Shown piece after piece: positions 1 to 10,080 of a stretch of DNA of 64,000 bases. Within the stretch, counting starts at the first letter, position 1; the number at the start of each line of letters is the position of its first letter. Where the stretch lies: assembly GCA_020736575.1 (NCBI GenBank), contig JAGPYM010000005.1, forward strand, positions 1,736,001 through 1,800,000, in the 5' to 3' direction. A model generated the notes under the pieces. The model was not told where the DNA came from and searched no databases. It saw nothing but the letters and a program-made list of their open reading frames with translations. A program made the position numbers and the translations under genes. The stretch comes from Thelonectria olida. Taxonomy: Eukaryota > Ascomycota > Sordariomycetes > Hypocreales > Nectriaceae.

Positions 1-99
1 ACTATGCAAAAGCTGGTGTATTCTTGGCTCAAGCCCACCATGGATTCCGCTTCAGCCATCATCCTTCCCAGCTGGGACAGATGACGCGACTGCAACAAA

Positions 100-2007
100 A
101 TGCGCCTTTTGCATACCAGCACGTTCCAACTAGAATACTTCCAGGGCTCAGGATGCCCTAAATACGCCATTCTCTCGCACACTTGGGGAGACGACGAGAT
201 TCTCTTTTCCGATGTGCAGAGCAGACACTCCCGCAGCTGGCGCAAGAAGCGTGCATTTGCGAAATTGCAAGGCTGCTGCAAAAAGGCCAAGCAGAGCGGC
301 TATGACTATGTCTGGATCGATACCTGCTGCATCGACAAGAGCAGTAGCGCTGAGTTGTCTGAATCCATCAATTCCATGTTCCTGTGGTATAATCAGTCCG
401 ACGTGTGTTATGTCTACCTTGAAGATGCCAGCCACGACTCCCCTATACGCAACTCGCGATGGTTCACGCGGGGTTGGACCTTACAAGAGCTTATCGCACC
501 GACGAATGTGATATTCTACGATCGGAATTGGGTCTTCATCAACGATCGATTCTCATTGGCACCAGAACTTGCAGAGATCACTGGTATTGCAGAGAACGTG
601 CTTCGACATGGACACGCGTCGTATCCTGCTCAATGGTCACATCATACCCCAAGCAATGACTTTATCCCGCATTGTTTATCCTGTGGATCTCGGTGGTGGT
701 CTCGGATTCACAACGATGGCCTGGCTCAGATCAGCGTCGCGCAGCGCATGTCTTGGGCTTCGAGACGAGAAACAACGAGAGAAGAGGACATTGCATATTG
801 TCTTTTTGGCCTCTTTGACGTCAATCTACCTCTATTGTACGGAGAGGGCGAGAACGCTTTTGCCCGGCTCCAAGAAGAGATCATTAGGAGAAACGATGAC
901 CAGTCCATCCTCGCATTCAGCCAGCAACGGCGACATAATATTCTTGCCAGTGGCCCCAATTGCTTCATGTTTGGCGACGTGTACCCGAAATGGACGCTGG
1001 GCAGCAATGTCGAGTTGATGAGCGATCATCAGTCGAAACTGTACCTGGCCAATGGGGGGCTCAGTGCTGAGATTCTGGTCTGCCCGATCCAGAACTTCAG
1101 ACCGCTAGAGGGAAACGACTATTTCGTTGGCATGTTGGATTGTGCCATGGGTGTCGATCTGCTCTCGAGGCCGGCTCTTATCCTCAAGCCAATTTCGCTT
1201 CATGAGCGTGTATTTCGGAGATTTTTGCCCGGAATTTTATGTTGTGTCGACAAACCAGGGAGAGGACGTCTGATCACAAGTGCAGCAGATGATGAAGAAA
1301 CGTGTAAGCGAATCTCAAAGACGTGTATGACGAATATTGGACGTGTCTGACTTTGAGACCTGCAATTAGTCCACTTCGATCTGAGCAAGGCCCAGCTTCA
1401 GAGAATCACAATTCTTGCCGAGTATGACCTCCGAAAAAACCCTGCAAATCAAGGAATCCCACTGTGCCTCAAACCAATAACTGATTGTGATCCCGGAACC
1501 TATGTCGTGGAGGACACTTTCCCGGAACTCATCAGCCCGACAATGTTACGGCTCAATCCAAGAGGTCTCGTCATGTTCTACAAACACGCAGCTCCACGAT
1601 TCTGTGTCGTTTGGGAAAGCAGCACTTCTTCTCAAATGCCAGATACCAGCCCTGGAGAACAAGAGCTGCTCATTTGGTGCAAAGTGTGGCCATTGCACGA
1701 GCTGAAGCGAATCATGTCTTCAACTCATGACGAGGTAACGTTTGCTCGAGAAGTTATGAGAGGCGTTCGCATCCATTCATTGGCTTTCAACTTTCTCTAC
1801 GATTTCGATAGAGCATCAAGCAAGAAGGTTGATCTGGTTCTGCTGGGGGACGTGAAGAGGCGGCAGGTTACAGGAGAAATCAAGACGGCGGATTTTCTCG
1901 GACGCATCATCCTGGAGCTCGAGATTCGGATTTGCCACGTAGATGACGATCTATTGGATTTGGGAATTAAGGACAGTTATAATCACGTAGATGGGTTTCT
2001 AGCCTGA
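100..2007 (+). CDS. HET-domain heterokaryon-incompatibility-type protein
   Basis: Two exons, 100..1303 and 1370..2007, give 613 residues. The 66-bp intron starts GTAAGC, has a CTGAC branch site and ends AATTAG; it joins the reading frames exactly. The N-terminal third is a HET domain (about residues 22-140) with the family blocks YAILSHTWGDDE (22-33), YDYVWIDTCCID (68-79) and WFTRGWTLQELIAP (121-134). HET-domain proteins act in fungal non-self recognition and can trigger cell death when activated by partner proteins. The C-terminal half has no domain I recognise, and there are no WD40 or NACHT repeats, so this is a stand-alone HET protein rather than HET-D/E. It appears intact. The start is the first ATG before the HET domain; an extra upstream exon outside the window cannot be excluded. 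Confidence 0.85.
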
Positions 2008-2577
2008 CTGAAATAATGATAATAGTGGCGGAAGGCGGCAGTACAGTGCTCCTGGGAACGAGGAAGAAAGCAATTAACCACCTTACTAGTAAATAGCTGT
2101 CTTGGCTTTTAGAGAATAAAAAGGCTTCGCAAGGGAGGTCCAGAGAAGAATGGAAGCAAGGTTTATTACAGTTAAGACTACCAAAGGGAGTGAGTGGTGG
2201 AGGGAGGGGCGGCAAAGTCGGACAGTTACAACCTCCTCGTGGTTGGACACCTGGCCCACCTAAAGAATAGGACTATAGGGAAGGCTTAATCACTTGGGTA
2301 CCTGGAGTAAGGTTAGGTATTCAACCATTTGATAAAAGTGGAAAATTTACATTCCTTGGGGTTTGAGTTGCCGGAACCATCGAGCGTAAGTTTACGGTTT
2401 CCTTCATTCGGTGGTAGGGTCATAACGTGAAATAACCACTCAGTGTCCAACTTAGATGTTTCGTCTATAAAGGCGGCGCAAAGGCCCAAACAACTTCACC
2501 AACAGCGTCATGCTTTGTTTCTTTTTCGGGCCCGCTATCGGAGTCGCCCTTACTCCATCGATAATTAAACCGTCGAC
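2008..2577. other. Intergenic, 3' of HET gene
   Basis: No coding feature recognised. A TATAAAG box at 2466..2472 precedes the decayed 2EXR gene and probably was its promoter. Confidence 0.4.
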
Positions 2578-3587
2578 GTGGATTTATCAACGTTTCACCC
2601 TTTTTCAAAGTTACCGTGTGAACTCAGGCTCCAGATCTGGGAGCGTGCGGTTCGCCCGTCTGGCGGTGTTAAAAATGGTTTGCATTATTTCTTCATCATG
2701 GAGAAAGAGGAAGCCAGCAATGATAGCATCGAAGCTGCTGTCGACTTTCAAGCCCTTGAAACTTCGATAGCTAGAGTTCCAGCAATCGTCCCATCTAACG
2801 ACTGTTCGACCTCGAAAGGCAACCGATCTGCCTGCTCTGGGATGCTGGACTCTGGACTGCATGCAGAGGGTCGAGAGAGGCGATTATGGAACACTTCAAC
2901 GTCCTGGATTGGACTCAAAAGAGAAGGCAACTTTCCGACGAATACGACGAAAGGCTCGGCCGTTTTTGGACGTGGCCTCCTTCTCTACAGAGGGAATACC
3001 ACAACGATTTAGCGATAACAACAGTACAAAAGAACCAGAACCACGAAGAGTGACATCTCATGGTACGCCCCTACCGTGATCTATTCTACTTAACCCCAGG
3101 TCAATGGGACAGCACTTGTGGGTACCCAATCGAGTCCTCGAATGTCTTTTAAAAGTTTCCCTTTTCACTTATGAGTAGAGATTACGGAGCTATCTAGCAT
3201 TTTGCTATGGACTTTGATCCGAGCTGGTTCAATGACACCCCTCACCGTGACAATTTCTGGGAGTTATTACTTGAGCCATCCGCCCGAGGTTTTTTTCTGA
3301 ATGCACTCTCGGCCCGAGCTGTTGTTCAGGTAGATTGCGTCATCTGGCTCATCGATCGCAATGTTTGCTAGGTTCCAGCGGCCCGAGAGGATGGACCTCG
3401 AACATTTTACGACTGCGATCAGGAGTTCGTTGAGGTGGAAGAGGACCAGATGGTATTCGACAGGACGGAACATTATGATAAGAGCGCCGCCCATTTCTTA
3501 GAATGCGCAGAGTATGGAGCCGAACCCTATTTTGAATGGGAGAAACATGTCGGCGTCCTTGGCTTGTTGGAAAACGAGATATTCTGA
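2578..3587 (+). pseudogene. Decayed 2EXR-domain protein gene
   Basis: The first frame (from about 2578) carries the 2EXR signature FHPFSKLPCELRLQIWERA near its N-terminus. Similarity then moves to another frame from about 2838 (tryptophan-rich stretch with SREAIMEHF), meets a TGA near 3050, continues in that frame with PYRDLFYLTPGQW, stops near 3150, and ends in a further frame with YDCDQEFVEV and a C-terminus at 3587. No intron with good splice sites explains all the breaks. 2EXR proteins are a large fungal family of unknown function. The combination of a frameshift, two stops and a gap indicates a dead copy. The exact N-terminal start is uncertain because an overlapping frame opens at 2510. 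Confidence 0.7.
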
Positions 3588-4251
3588 TTCTGGTTTTCCC
3601 CCGTGCCGGGTGCGCGTCCGAGGGTCTCAACCCTGCGAGAGGGATTTGCAACACAAGAAAGACGGCGGGGGTCATTGAATCCAGGGATGCGGAGTCGTGG
3701 TTAGGCTCAAGGGGCTCGGGTATCAATCTCTTATTGTGTAGTCTCAATTTGATTTGGCTCTTACATTGTCAAAAACCCGGACAATTCTGCCTGACCTGGG
3801 CAAACAGTTTAGAACGATTCACAGACGGACTTCATGCAAACAAGTTGTTTCAATACACAAGCTTCATTTCTATTCTAAGTACAAGCACCTCTTTCTTGAT
3901 ACAGGGGGAAAATCCGGTCCAAGCTTTTTGTTTTAAAGCGACAAGCCAAGCTTTCTTACGTGATTGCTTAGCCTTGTCGGGTTTCACTTCTGTGTGGGTG
4001 AAACGGACCGTGCAATATGGTGGCTGAGCATGTCAAGTTAGCTTCCGAGGCAGCTTCCGAGTTGTCTACGAGGGAGAAGATCCTTACCTGAATGAAAGGA
4101 GAAGTTGACCGAGGGACCGTTCGACATGAGCTGTATCCAATGGTTGCCGACAAGAACAAACGACGATGGGGTATATGAAATAGAAATGGTGTTCGTGTTG
4201 CGTCTTTGTCGAGTGGATAGATCATTGATCAGACCGGCCCCCTCCCTTTGT
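3588..4251. other. Intergenic; possible 3'-UTR intron of the minus-strand peptide gene
   Basis: No protein recognised. On the minus strand 4024..4087 has intron form: GTAAGG donor, GCTAAC branch site, CAG acceptor, 64 bp. It lies downstream of the stop codon of the peptide gene at 4252..4377, so it may be a 3'-UTR intron or belong to an alternative transcript. Confidence 0.35.
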
Positions 4252-4377
4252 TTATTCCAAATCGGTCGAAGAGACGGTAGGAGGGTGGTAGTCACCGTCG
4301 AAGGGCTGAGAGAAGGGCAGAGGAATAGCGGCAACAAGGGCAGCGCAAGCAACGGCGAGGATGGCGGAGGCGTTCAT
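4252..4377 (-). CDS. Small predicted secreted peptide, 41 residues
   Basis: A single uninterrupted reading frame of 41 codons plus TAA, shorter than usual annotation cut-offs. Residues 1-18 form a classical signal peptide: Met-Asn, a hydrophobic core rich in Ala, Val and Leu, then small residues. The probable mature part is about 23 residues, rich in Pro, Asp and Ser, starting IPLPFSQPFDGDY, with no cysteine. A TATA box (4456..4463) lies about 80 bp upstream, and the leader between them is A/C-rich with no ATG, as in strongly expressed fungal genes. The stop could be bypassed only by splicing, for which I see no internal site. Function unknown; signalling or surface peptide are both open. No Kex2-type dibasic repeats, so it does not resemble a pheromone precursor. 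Confidence 0.55.
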   Translation of the reverse strand: MNASAILAVACAALVAAIPLPFSQPFDGDYHPPTVSSTDLE

Positions 4378-4455
4378 CTTAACGGTGATGTATATGAAAT
4401 GGCTTGAGTTTGATTGGTATGAGTGGTATGAACCTGTGAAGGATTTGATACGTCG

Positions 4456-4463
4456 TTTATAAA
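4456..4463 (-). promoter_or_regulatory. TATA box of the 41-residue peptide gene
   Basis: TTTATAAA on the minus strand, 79 bp upstream of the ATG at 4377, with an A/C-rich leader free of other ATGs. Confidence 0.5.
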
Positions 4464-5420
4464 GTTGAAGACAATGGTTCTGGAAGGTCTTGAAGAGTTT
4501 GTTGAAACTTGAAAGTACCGAATGGCAGAGAAGTCGATAAAAAGATAAAGAAAGTGTTTGGATGTTTGTTCTAGCTCACAGAGCTTAGAAAAGAATGTTT
4601 TGGTAGTGATTGTTTGTAGAGAAAAGACAGTGGTTGGATGAGAAGGCGAATTGGCCGTTCAAAGTGGCCGGATCGTCGGGGTTTTTACATGGCAACGGAA
4701 CTCGGTGGGATGATTTCTCGTCGTCACTCCCAGGGAGTCGTCGTCAGCCCGATTCGCGTCGTGGGGAATCAACAGGAGATGGTTGTTGGGCCCCTGGCTT
4801 GTGGGAACGTGGCTGCATGGCGGTTCAACTCCACTTGGGGTTTCGACAAGTTTCAGACGAGAGCGAATGGTTCATGGGATCTGCAGTGTTTTGCCGCCAA
4901 TGGTGACACGCGTTTGGATGAACATGTTTCTTTGGGGGTTAAAAATAGGGGGCGTGGTTTGTTGTGTGTGGCTTGGTTTCAAACTACGAATGCCTCCCTC
5001 CCCTTAGGAGATCATGAAGATCAAGCAATGGACGTCGTGGTAAAAAGCTTAGCATCCTTGCGTGTAAATCGATACGCGGAAATAAATCACGGATACACGT
5101 TTAGAGCGGATCATCTTCACTGCCGGGCTAACCAATAGAAACGCCTGCGCCAAGACGCCCGAGGGGCTGGTGCTTCTGCCTGTCGTCAGCAGCTCCGTTG
5201 CGGTTCGGTCCATCGCCGTTTGCAATCAGCAACCACCTCAAGAGACGGAGTTGGTGACGGTGATTAATCTTTTGCATCAATCTGGCGAATCCAGGCGTAA
5301 CGAACCATCTTGGCCGCGTCGACTACCAACCGTGATTATCCCCTGCTGCAACCGCGCATCCCCCCCCATCGGCTGCATCTCCCTCCCTCCTTGATCTCAT
5401 CGCTTATCCAATCCCCAACC
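4464..5420. other. Intergenic, divergent promoter region
   Basis: Lies between the minus-strand peptide gene and the plus-strand thioesterase gene. Open frames here are short, overlapping and without family features. The last 100 bp are C/T-rich, as expected of a fungal 5' leader. Confidence 0.4.
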
Positions 5421-6416
5421 ATGTATCCATCCTCCCTCCTCCAGCTTGCGGCTCTCGCCCTCGCTGCGTCTACCCACTCTTCTTCCTCTCTCGCAGCGGC
5501 CCGCACCCAATCCGATGACGACGACTTCGACGACACTCCCCTGCCCCTCATCATCTGGCATGGCTTGGGAGACGCCTTTAACGCCGACGGCATCAAGCAG
5601 GTGGGCGCTCTAGCCGACGCCATCCACCCGGGCACCTTTGTCTACACCATCGCCCTCGGCGACGATGCCTCCTCCGACCGCCAGGCCACCTTCTTTGGCA
5701 ACGTCTCCGCCCAGCTCGACGGCGTGTGCCAGCTCCTCGCTTCCCATCCCATCCTCTCCACCGCCCCCGCCGTCGACGCAATCGGCTTTTCGCAGGGCGG
5801 CCAGTTCCTGCGCGGCTACGTCGAGCGCTGCAACTTCCCCCCCGTGCGCAGCCTCGTCACCTTTGGCAGCCAGCACAACGGCATTACAAAGTTCAAGGCG
5901 TGCGGCGCCACCGACTGGCTGTGCAGGGGCGCCATGGCCCTGCTGCGCTTCAACACCTGGAGCGCCTATGTGCAGTCCCGTCTGGTCCCCGCCCAGTACT
6001 TCCGCGATCCGGAGGACTACGACAACTACCTGGACCACTCGGGCTTCTTGGCCGACATCAACAACGAGCGCATCTTGAAGAATGTTACCTACAAGAAGAA
6101 CTTGGCCAGCTTGACAAACTTTGTCATGTTCATGTTTGAGGACGACACGACCGCCATCCCCAAGGAATCGTCCTGGTTCGAGGAGGTCAACGGCACTGAG
6201 ACCATTCCTCTGCGCGCCCGCAAGCTGTACCAGGAGGACTGGCTTGGTCTTCGTGAGCTCGATCGCAAGGGCGGCTTGACGTTCCGATCCATCACTGGTG
6301 AGCACATGCAGATCACGGAGCAGGTCCTCAACGACACCATGATCGACTTCTTCGGCCCCTACGACCGAAAGTTTGCTTCCCAGTACGCCTCTGGCTTCGA
6401 GTCTGAGGAACTCTGA
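5421..6416 (+). CDS. PPT1: Palmitoyl-protein thioesterase
   Basis: Intronless, 331 residues. The enzyme removes thioester-linked palmitate from cysteines of S-acylated proteins, in the lysosome/vacuole in other eukaryotes. The fold is alpha/beta hydrolase: the HGLGD oxyanion-type block is at 47-51, the nucleophile elbow GFSQGG puts Ser at 124, an acidic MFEDD segment around 237-242 is a candidate for the catalytic Asp, and GEHMQIT places the catalytic His at 295. Residues 1-27 form a signal peptide (hydrophobic core LLQLAALALAA). The frame is open 111 bp further upstream, but I chose the ATG at 5421 because the signal peptide begins there and the upstream part is leader-like. Asn-X-Ser/Thr sites (for example NVT, NGT, NDT) fit a secretory-pathway protein. 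Confidence 0.93.
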   Translation: MYPSSLLQLAALALAASTHSSSSLAAARTQSDDDDFDDTPLPLIIWHGLGDAFNADGIKQVGALADAIHPGTFVYTIALGDDASSDRQATFFGNVSAQLDGVCQLLASHPILSTAPAVDAIGFSQGGQFLRGYVERCNFPPVRSLVTFGSQHNGITKFKACGATDWLCRGAMALLRFNTWSAYVQSRLVPAQYFRDPEDYDNYLDHSGFLADINNERILKNVTYKKNLASLTNFVMFMFEDDTTAIPKESSWFEEVNGTETIPLRARKLYQEDWLGLRELDRKGGLTFRSITGEHMQITEQVLNDTMIDFFGPYDRKFASQYASGFESEEL

Positions 6417-6669
6417 GCTTGATATTCAGCTTTTGTATTTTGTGATATATGTTATATGGGATTATGGCTCTGGACTTGGAGACAGGACAGCCAGTGTACA
6501 TGGGAAAGAAACACCAGGATCGGTGCTTATTAGCTTGTCAATACCACGCCAAATGAATCAAAACGATAATGTCAGTGACGCATAAAGTTGACAGCATCTA
6601 TGTTCTTTTTGTTTTGTAGCACCGCCCAACGCCTCAACACCAATTTGCCCTTGATGAATGCGAGGTATA
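6417..6669. other. Convergent 3' region
   Basis: Short spacer between convergent thioesterase and ribosomal-L1-fold genes; no other feature seen. Confidence 0.4.
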
Positions 6670-7847
6670 TCAATCCATAGCCTTCTTCGCCGCCGCCTTT
6701 TGCTTCCTCAACCGGCTCTTGCGGTCCGAAATCTGCTTGTCTAGCTTCCCGTCGTCGCCCTCGGGCACCTGCTTCTTGGCCTTCTTCTTGGGCGCGGGCG
6801 ACTCGGCCTCCTCCTTGCCCTCGAGCGACTTCCTCTTCTTGCCGATGTTGGCCTTCTCCACCTTGGCCTTGGTCTCCTCGTCCTCGGCGACGACGTCCTT
6901 GTCGTCGACCCAGAGCTCGTCCGTCAGCCAGATGGGCAGGGCGGCGCTCTCCTGGGCCTTGATGTAGACGCTCTTCATGTTCTGCCACTTGTTGGCGACC
7001 CACTTGTCGACCATGGTGGTGACTACGGCGTCGACGTTGTCGGCGATTTGCTGGGCGGTCCAGGTGGAGTAGCCGATTCGGATGGCTGTGTTGGTCGTGG
7101 GCGCGAGGCTGACGAGGGCGGAGCCGATGGCCTTTTCGATCTCCTTGGCAATGTCGGCGGGTGTGCCGGCGTTGACCTGTCCCTCCGTCTTCTGTCGCTT
7201 CTGTCGCTTGCCGTCCTGCTTCGCGGGCTTGGCCTGCAGCGACACGGGGATGGGTCGCTTCTGTGTGGTCTTGTAGAAGGTCTTGCCCAAGACCTTGGGT
7301 AGCCGGTTGATGATGCGGTCGTCGCCGAGGAAGATTTCGTGCTCCGAGAAGAGCTTCCTCTGGGCCTCATACTGGCCAAACTTTGCCTTGAGCTTTCCAA
7401 AGTCGATGACGCGAGTGATGCGCTTTCCAAGGGCAGCGGGGAATTCTTCCGAGGTGACGATGTCTTTGTAGGCGCGCTGGGGCTCGGCGGTGATGAGGCA
7501 GATGGTGGCAGACTCATCGGTGTTGAGCGGATGGGGGAGGACGATCTTGCCGGGCTTGAGACGGGTCTTGTCGGCGATGTGGCGCTTGGTGGTCAGGGTA
7601 AGCCAGATGGGGGCCTCGGCAGGCTCATCGTCGTCCTCGAGGAGGTTTCGTTTGGAGGTTTCTTCGGCCTTTTGCTTGGCTGCCTTCTTGAGGTGTGCCA
7701 AGAGAGCCTTGGAGGCTTTCAAGGCCTAAGAGCTGCGTTAGTACCATGAGTAATGGGAAAGAGTTGAGTGTGAATACACACCTGATCGGGATCAATTGAG
7801 GCTACGGCATCGGAGCCGGCAACAACAACATCTTTTGAGGGCGCCAT
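6670..7847 (-). CDS. Ribosomal L1-domain ribosome biogenesis protein (Cic1/Utp30/RSL1D1 type)
   Basis: Two exons: 7847..7782 (22 codons starting MAPSKDVVVAG) and 7725..6670, separated by a 56-bp intron (GTGTGT donor, ACTAAC branch, TTAG acceptor); 373 residues. The middle of the protein is the universal ribosomal L1 fold, including the strand/helix region IWLTLTTKRHIADK and a PVSLQAKPA segment. The C-terminus is a long Lys/Glu/Ala-rich tail typical of nucleolar proteins. Yeast Cic1/Nsa3 (similar length) works in pre-60S assembly at the ITS2 region and Utp30 in 90S pre-ribosomes; length and basic tail favour the Cic1 type. It is transcribed away from the Zn2Cys6 gene, with about 450 bp of shared upstream sequence that contains the MITE. 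Confidence 0.85.
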
Positions 7848-8033
7848 GGTCGCGATCGCAAGATGTGTATGGGTTGGATGTAGAATCTCAAGATCTTTCT
7901 TTTGATAGTGGGGGCCTTTCTTATCGCTGGTAGAAAATCCAAATTTTTTTCTGCGGCTGGTGGTTGGGCGGCCGGAATATGCAACCTCCGAGCTCCGAGC
8001 TTTGGGGAGCCACTAGTCCTTACTAAGCAATAC

Positions 8034-8042
8034 AACCCATGT
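8034..8042. repeat. Target-site duplication, left copy
   Basis: AACCCATGT, repeated exactly at 8124..8132 on the other side of the inverted-repeat element. Confidence 0.65.
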
Positions 8043-8123
8043 GGGGGGTAATACCTGCACCGGGGGCGGTGCGCGAAGTCATGTGACTTATTTGCACCGC
8101 CCCCGGTGCAGGTATTACTCCCC
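8043..8123. mobile_element. 81-bp MITE with 30-bp terminal inverted repeats
   Basis: The left arm 8043..8072 and right arm 8094..8123 are inverted copies matching at 29 of 30 positions. Each arm starts with GGGG, contains TAATACCTGCACC and ends GGGGGCGGTGC. The 21-bp centre contains its own palindrome-like AAGTCATGTGACTT. Exact 9-bp direct repeats flank the element. There is no room for a transposase, so it would move only with enzyme from elsewhere. A 9-bp duplication fits Mutator-like elements best, while hAT elements usually give 8 bp. It could also act as a strong hairpin in the shared promoter of the two neighbouring genes. Confidence 0.7.
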
Positions 8124-8132
8124 AACCCATGT
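8124..8132. repeat. Target-site duplication, right copy
   Basis: Second exact copy of AACCCATGT flanking the element at 8043..8123. Confidence 0.65.
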
Positions 8133-8300
8133 CCAGAGACGTTTGGCCCGTTGGGCTGTGAACGGTTGATCGTCTGATGACTCAATGAGAATACTAGTCG
8201 ATTCACCTTCAGTGTTCTATGACTAGAAATCTCAAGTGTCCTGCATATACAAAAAGCCTTTGGTCCTCCTGTCTGCGGTACTTCCACAACATCCGCGTGA

Positions 8301-9447
8301 ATGGCCCCAAGCCCAAACGACCCCTCTCACAGGAGGGCCTCGTGTGAGCAATGCAGTATGGCATATCTGGCCCATCTTCAAATCATAAAAATACTGACTA
8401 GTGAAGGACAAAAGAAGCTAAAATGCGACGGGGAGTTTCCAGCCTGTAGCAGGTGTGTGCATACAGGTGAAGCTTGCAAGTACTCCGCCCGTTTACCCAT
8501 GGGAAGGCCGAAGAAGCGCAAAGTCCAAGACGAGGAAGACCAGACAAACAACAGTGCCAACATGACAAATGAGACATCTCCATCATCGATTGAGAAGGAT
8601 TCCCCTATTGAGATGAGGCGAGATGTGGATATGACTGTCATTCAGGGTGACCTTGAGTTGGCATCTGAAATTGCGTTTGACCCCGGTGTAGCTGGCATTG
8701 ACCAGCCAATATGGGGGTATGTTGTCTTTCCCGAAACCTGCATCACTGTACTGACTATATAGCTGTGATACAAACACCTCTCCAGAGACAGACCCAACAC
8801 TCTTGGGACTGGACTCGCTCCCCTCAAAGCCTTCTTGTTCCTGTCTCGCCAACATCTACCTCTGTCTGGAAGAGACGAGAGCGACAGAACCCGCACCCTT
8901 TTCATCCGGACTCACTCGCCTTCGTTCAGTCACGTCAAGAGCGTTGGCTATTCTTCAATGCAACGTTTGCCCGACTGACTTCGTTTGGGCCATGCAAAAT
9001 TCCCAGCTGTTAAATACCCTCCTAGTTTCAATAGCTGAGACATACCGGACCCTTGTCGAGTCCATCACGGAGGAAGCTCGACGGGCTGCGCAAAATAACG
9101 AGACCAAGACGCTTTTCATTAATGAATCTCAACCTGGGGTAATAGATGGAAGCTTCGCTACCCCGTCTCTTCACGTCAACTTGACTCCTAAACAATGGGA
9201 ACTCGTGGTTAAAAGCGCAGTTAAGGACGACATTTTTGGAACGTCAAATTCTACCTTGGGTAGCTTTGCAAACTTGCTGCAAGCCATGGAGGATAGACAG
9301 ATTGGTTGGCACTCCGGGCTCTTGGGTTCATGTATCAGAGATGATCACCACCACGCCCACCGCCATTCGACAGACAAGGAACCCATGTGCGTGATGCTGG
9401 TAAGACACACAAAGGCTATTATCAACCGCCTGGAGCTCAATCCTTGA
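8301..9447 (+). CDS. Zn2Cys6 transcription factor, AflR-like architecture
   Basis: Three exons: 8301..8355, 8407..8716 and 8763..9447, giving 349 residues. Intron 1 (51 bp, GTATGG..GAAG) splits the zinc cluster; splicing restores CEQCRQKKLKCDG. The six ligands are C15, C18, C25, C32, C35 and C42, spaced C-x2-C-x6-C-x6-C-x2-C-x6-C. A basic GRPKKRK stretch follows as linker and nuclear signal. Intron 2 (46 bp, GTATGT..ATAG, CTGAC branch) joins the C-terminal domain containing SCSCLANIYLCLEE, similar to the C-terminal region of AflR-type regulators of secondary metabolism. No synthase genes lie nearby, so its targets are not obvious from context. Translated without splicing, the first intron would interrupt the zinc cluster. 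Confidence 0.88.
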
Positions 9448-9799
9448 ATTTCGGGTTGAATAGGATGTTGAACGAGACTAGAGGACTTCCATTATGATAC
9501 CAGGCATAGGAACAGCACGCTATGATAACTCATCGCTCGGATGATACTAGAACCACTCAACGGTGCCACAGAGATCTCTTTATGATCTACCCACTGAAGT
9601 AGTTAAAGCTACTTGATGGATACAACACGGCAGTGGGCGCAGTTTCCAGTTTTGCTTCGTCTCAAGGCTGGTCTTATGTATTGATACTAGTTACATAAAA
9701 TCTAACAGTCCAAGCGCTCACGACAATTCATTGCTTCAACCCCCCTTCTTTAGTATAATGCTACTTCTAAGAGAAATAGCACTCTGCCTTTTCGGCAGT
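9448..9799. other. Intergenic, AT-rich
   Basis: Convergent space between the Zn2Cys6 gene and the minus-strand small peptide gene; nothing recognised. Confidence 0.4.
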
Positions 9800-9901
9800 T
9801 TACTTTGCAGTATATGCTGACGACCGAGGACAAGCCGAGCTCCCGCAATCCTTCCCCGTGGTACAAGTGTTAACAAGTACGGTGGGATTGTCGCTTTTCA
9901 T
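9800..9901 (-). CDS. 33-residue cysteine-containing peptide, possibly metallothionein-like
   Basis: Thirty-three codons plus TAA. Cysteines at positions 13, 19 and 24 lie in the segment CTTGKDCGSSACPR, which resembles the short Gly/Ser/Cys stretches of fungal metallothioneins but has too few cysteines for a firm call. Gene structure supports expression: a TATAAATA box at 10081..10090, an A/C/T-rich leader without any ATG, and a 50-bp leader intron (9951..9902, GTATGT..ACAG) that ends immediately before the ATG. There is no hydrophobic signal sequence. It could also be a degenerate metallothionein or an upstream peptide of a longer transcript. Confidence 0.45.
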   Translation of the reverse strand: MKSDNPTVLVNTCTTGKDCGSSACPRSSAYTAK

Positions 9902-9951
9902 CTGTACTGTGTGAGTTCTTTAGGCGCATTTATATCGAGCTGGGGACATAC
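9902..9951 (-). other. Predicted 5'-UTR intron
   Basis: GTATGT donor, ACAG acceptor, 50 bp on the minus strand. Its acceptor abuts the first ATG of the small peptide gene. The exon upstream has no ATG, so translation depends on the sequence after the splice. Confidence 0.45.
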
Positions 9952-10080
9952 CTTGACAGGAGGTGATATCGGGGGACGAGAGGTATTGTTTTAAGTATGA
10001 GGTGTGAAACGATAGACTGGAGCAGAGTGATATTGATTGTGTAGAGATGGCACAAGGTCTTTGCTTGGGAGACAGTGGCT

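Noticed and set aside
3536..4027. 163-codon plus-strand frame after the 2EXR remnant
   Set aside because: Overlaps the end of the decayed 2EXR gene in a different frame and shows no domain.
4638..5138. 166-codon plus-strand frame upstream of the thioesterase
   Set aside because: Several overlapping frames of similar length in the same place and no recognisable motif; promoter region of two divergent genes.
5610..6305. 231-codon minus-strand frame
   Set aside because: Antisense to the thioesterase gene, whose catalytic motifs are intact; a GC-rich codon shadow.
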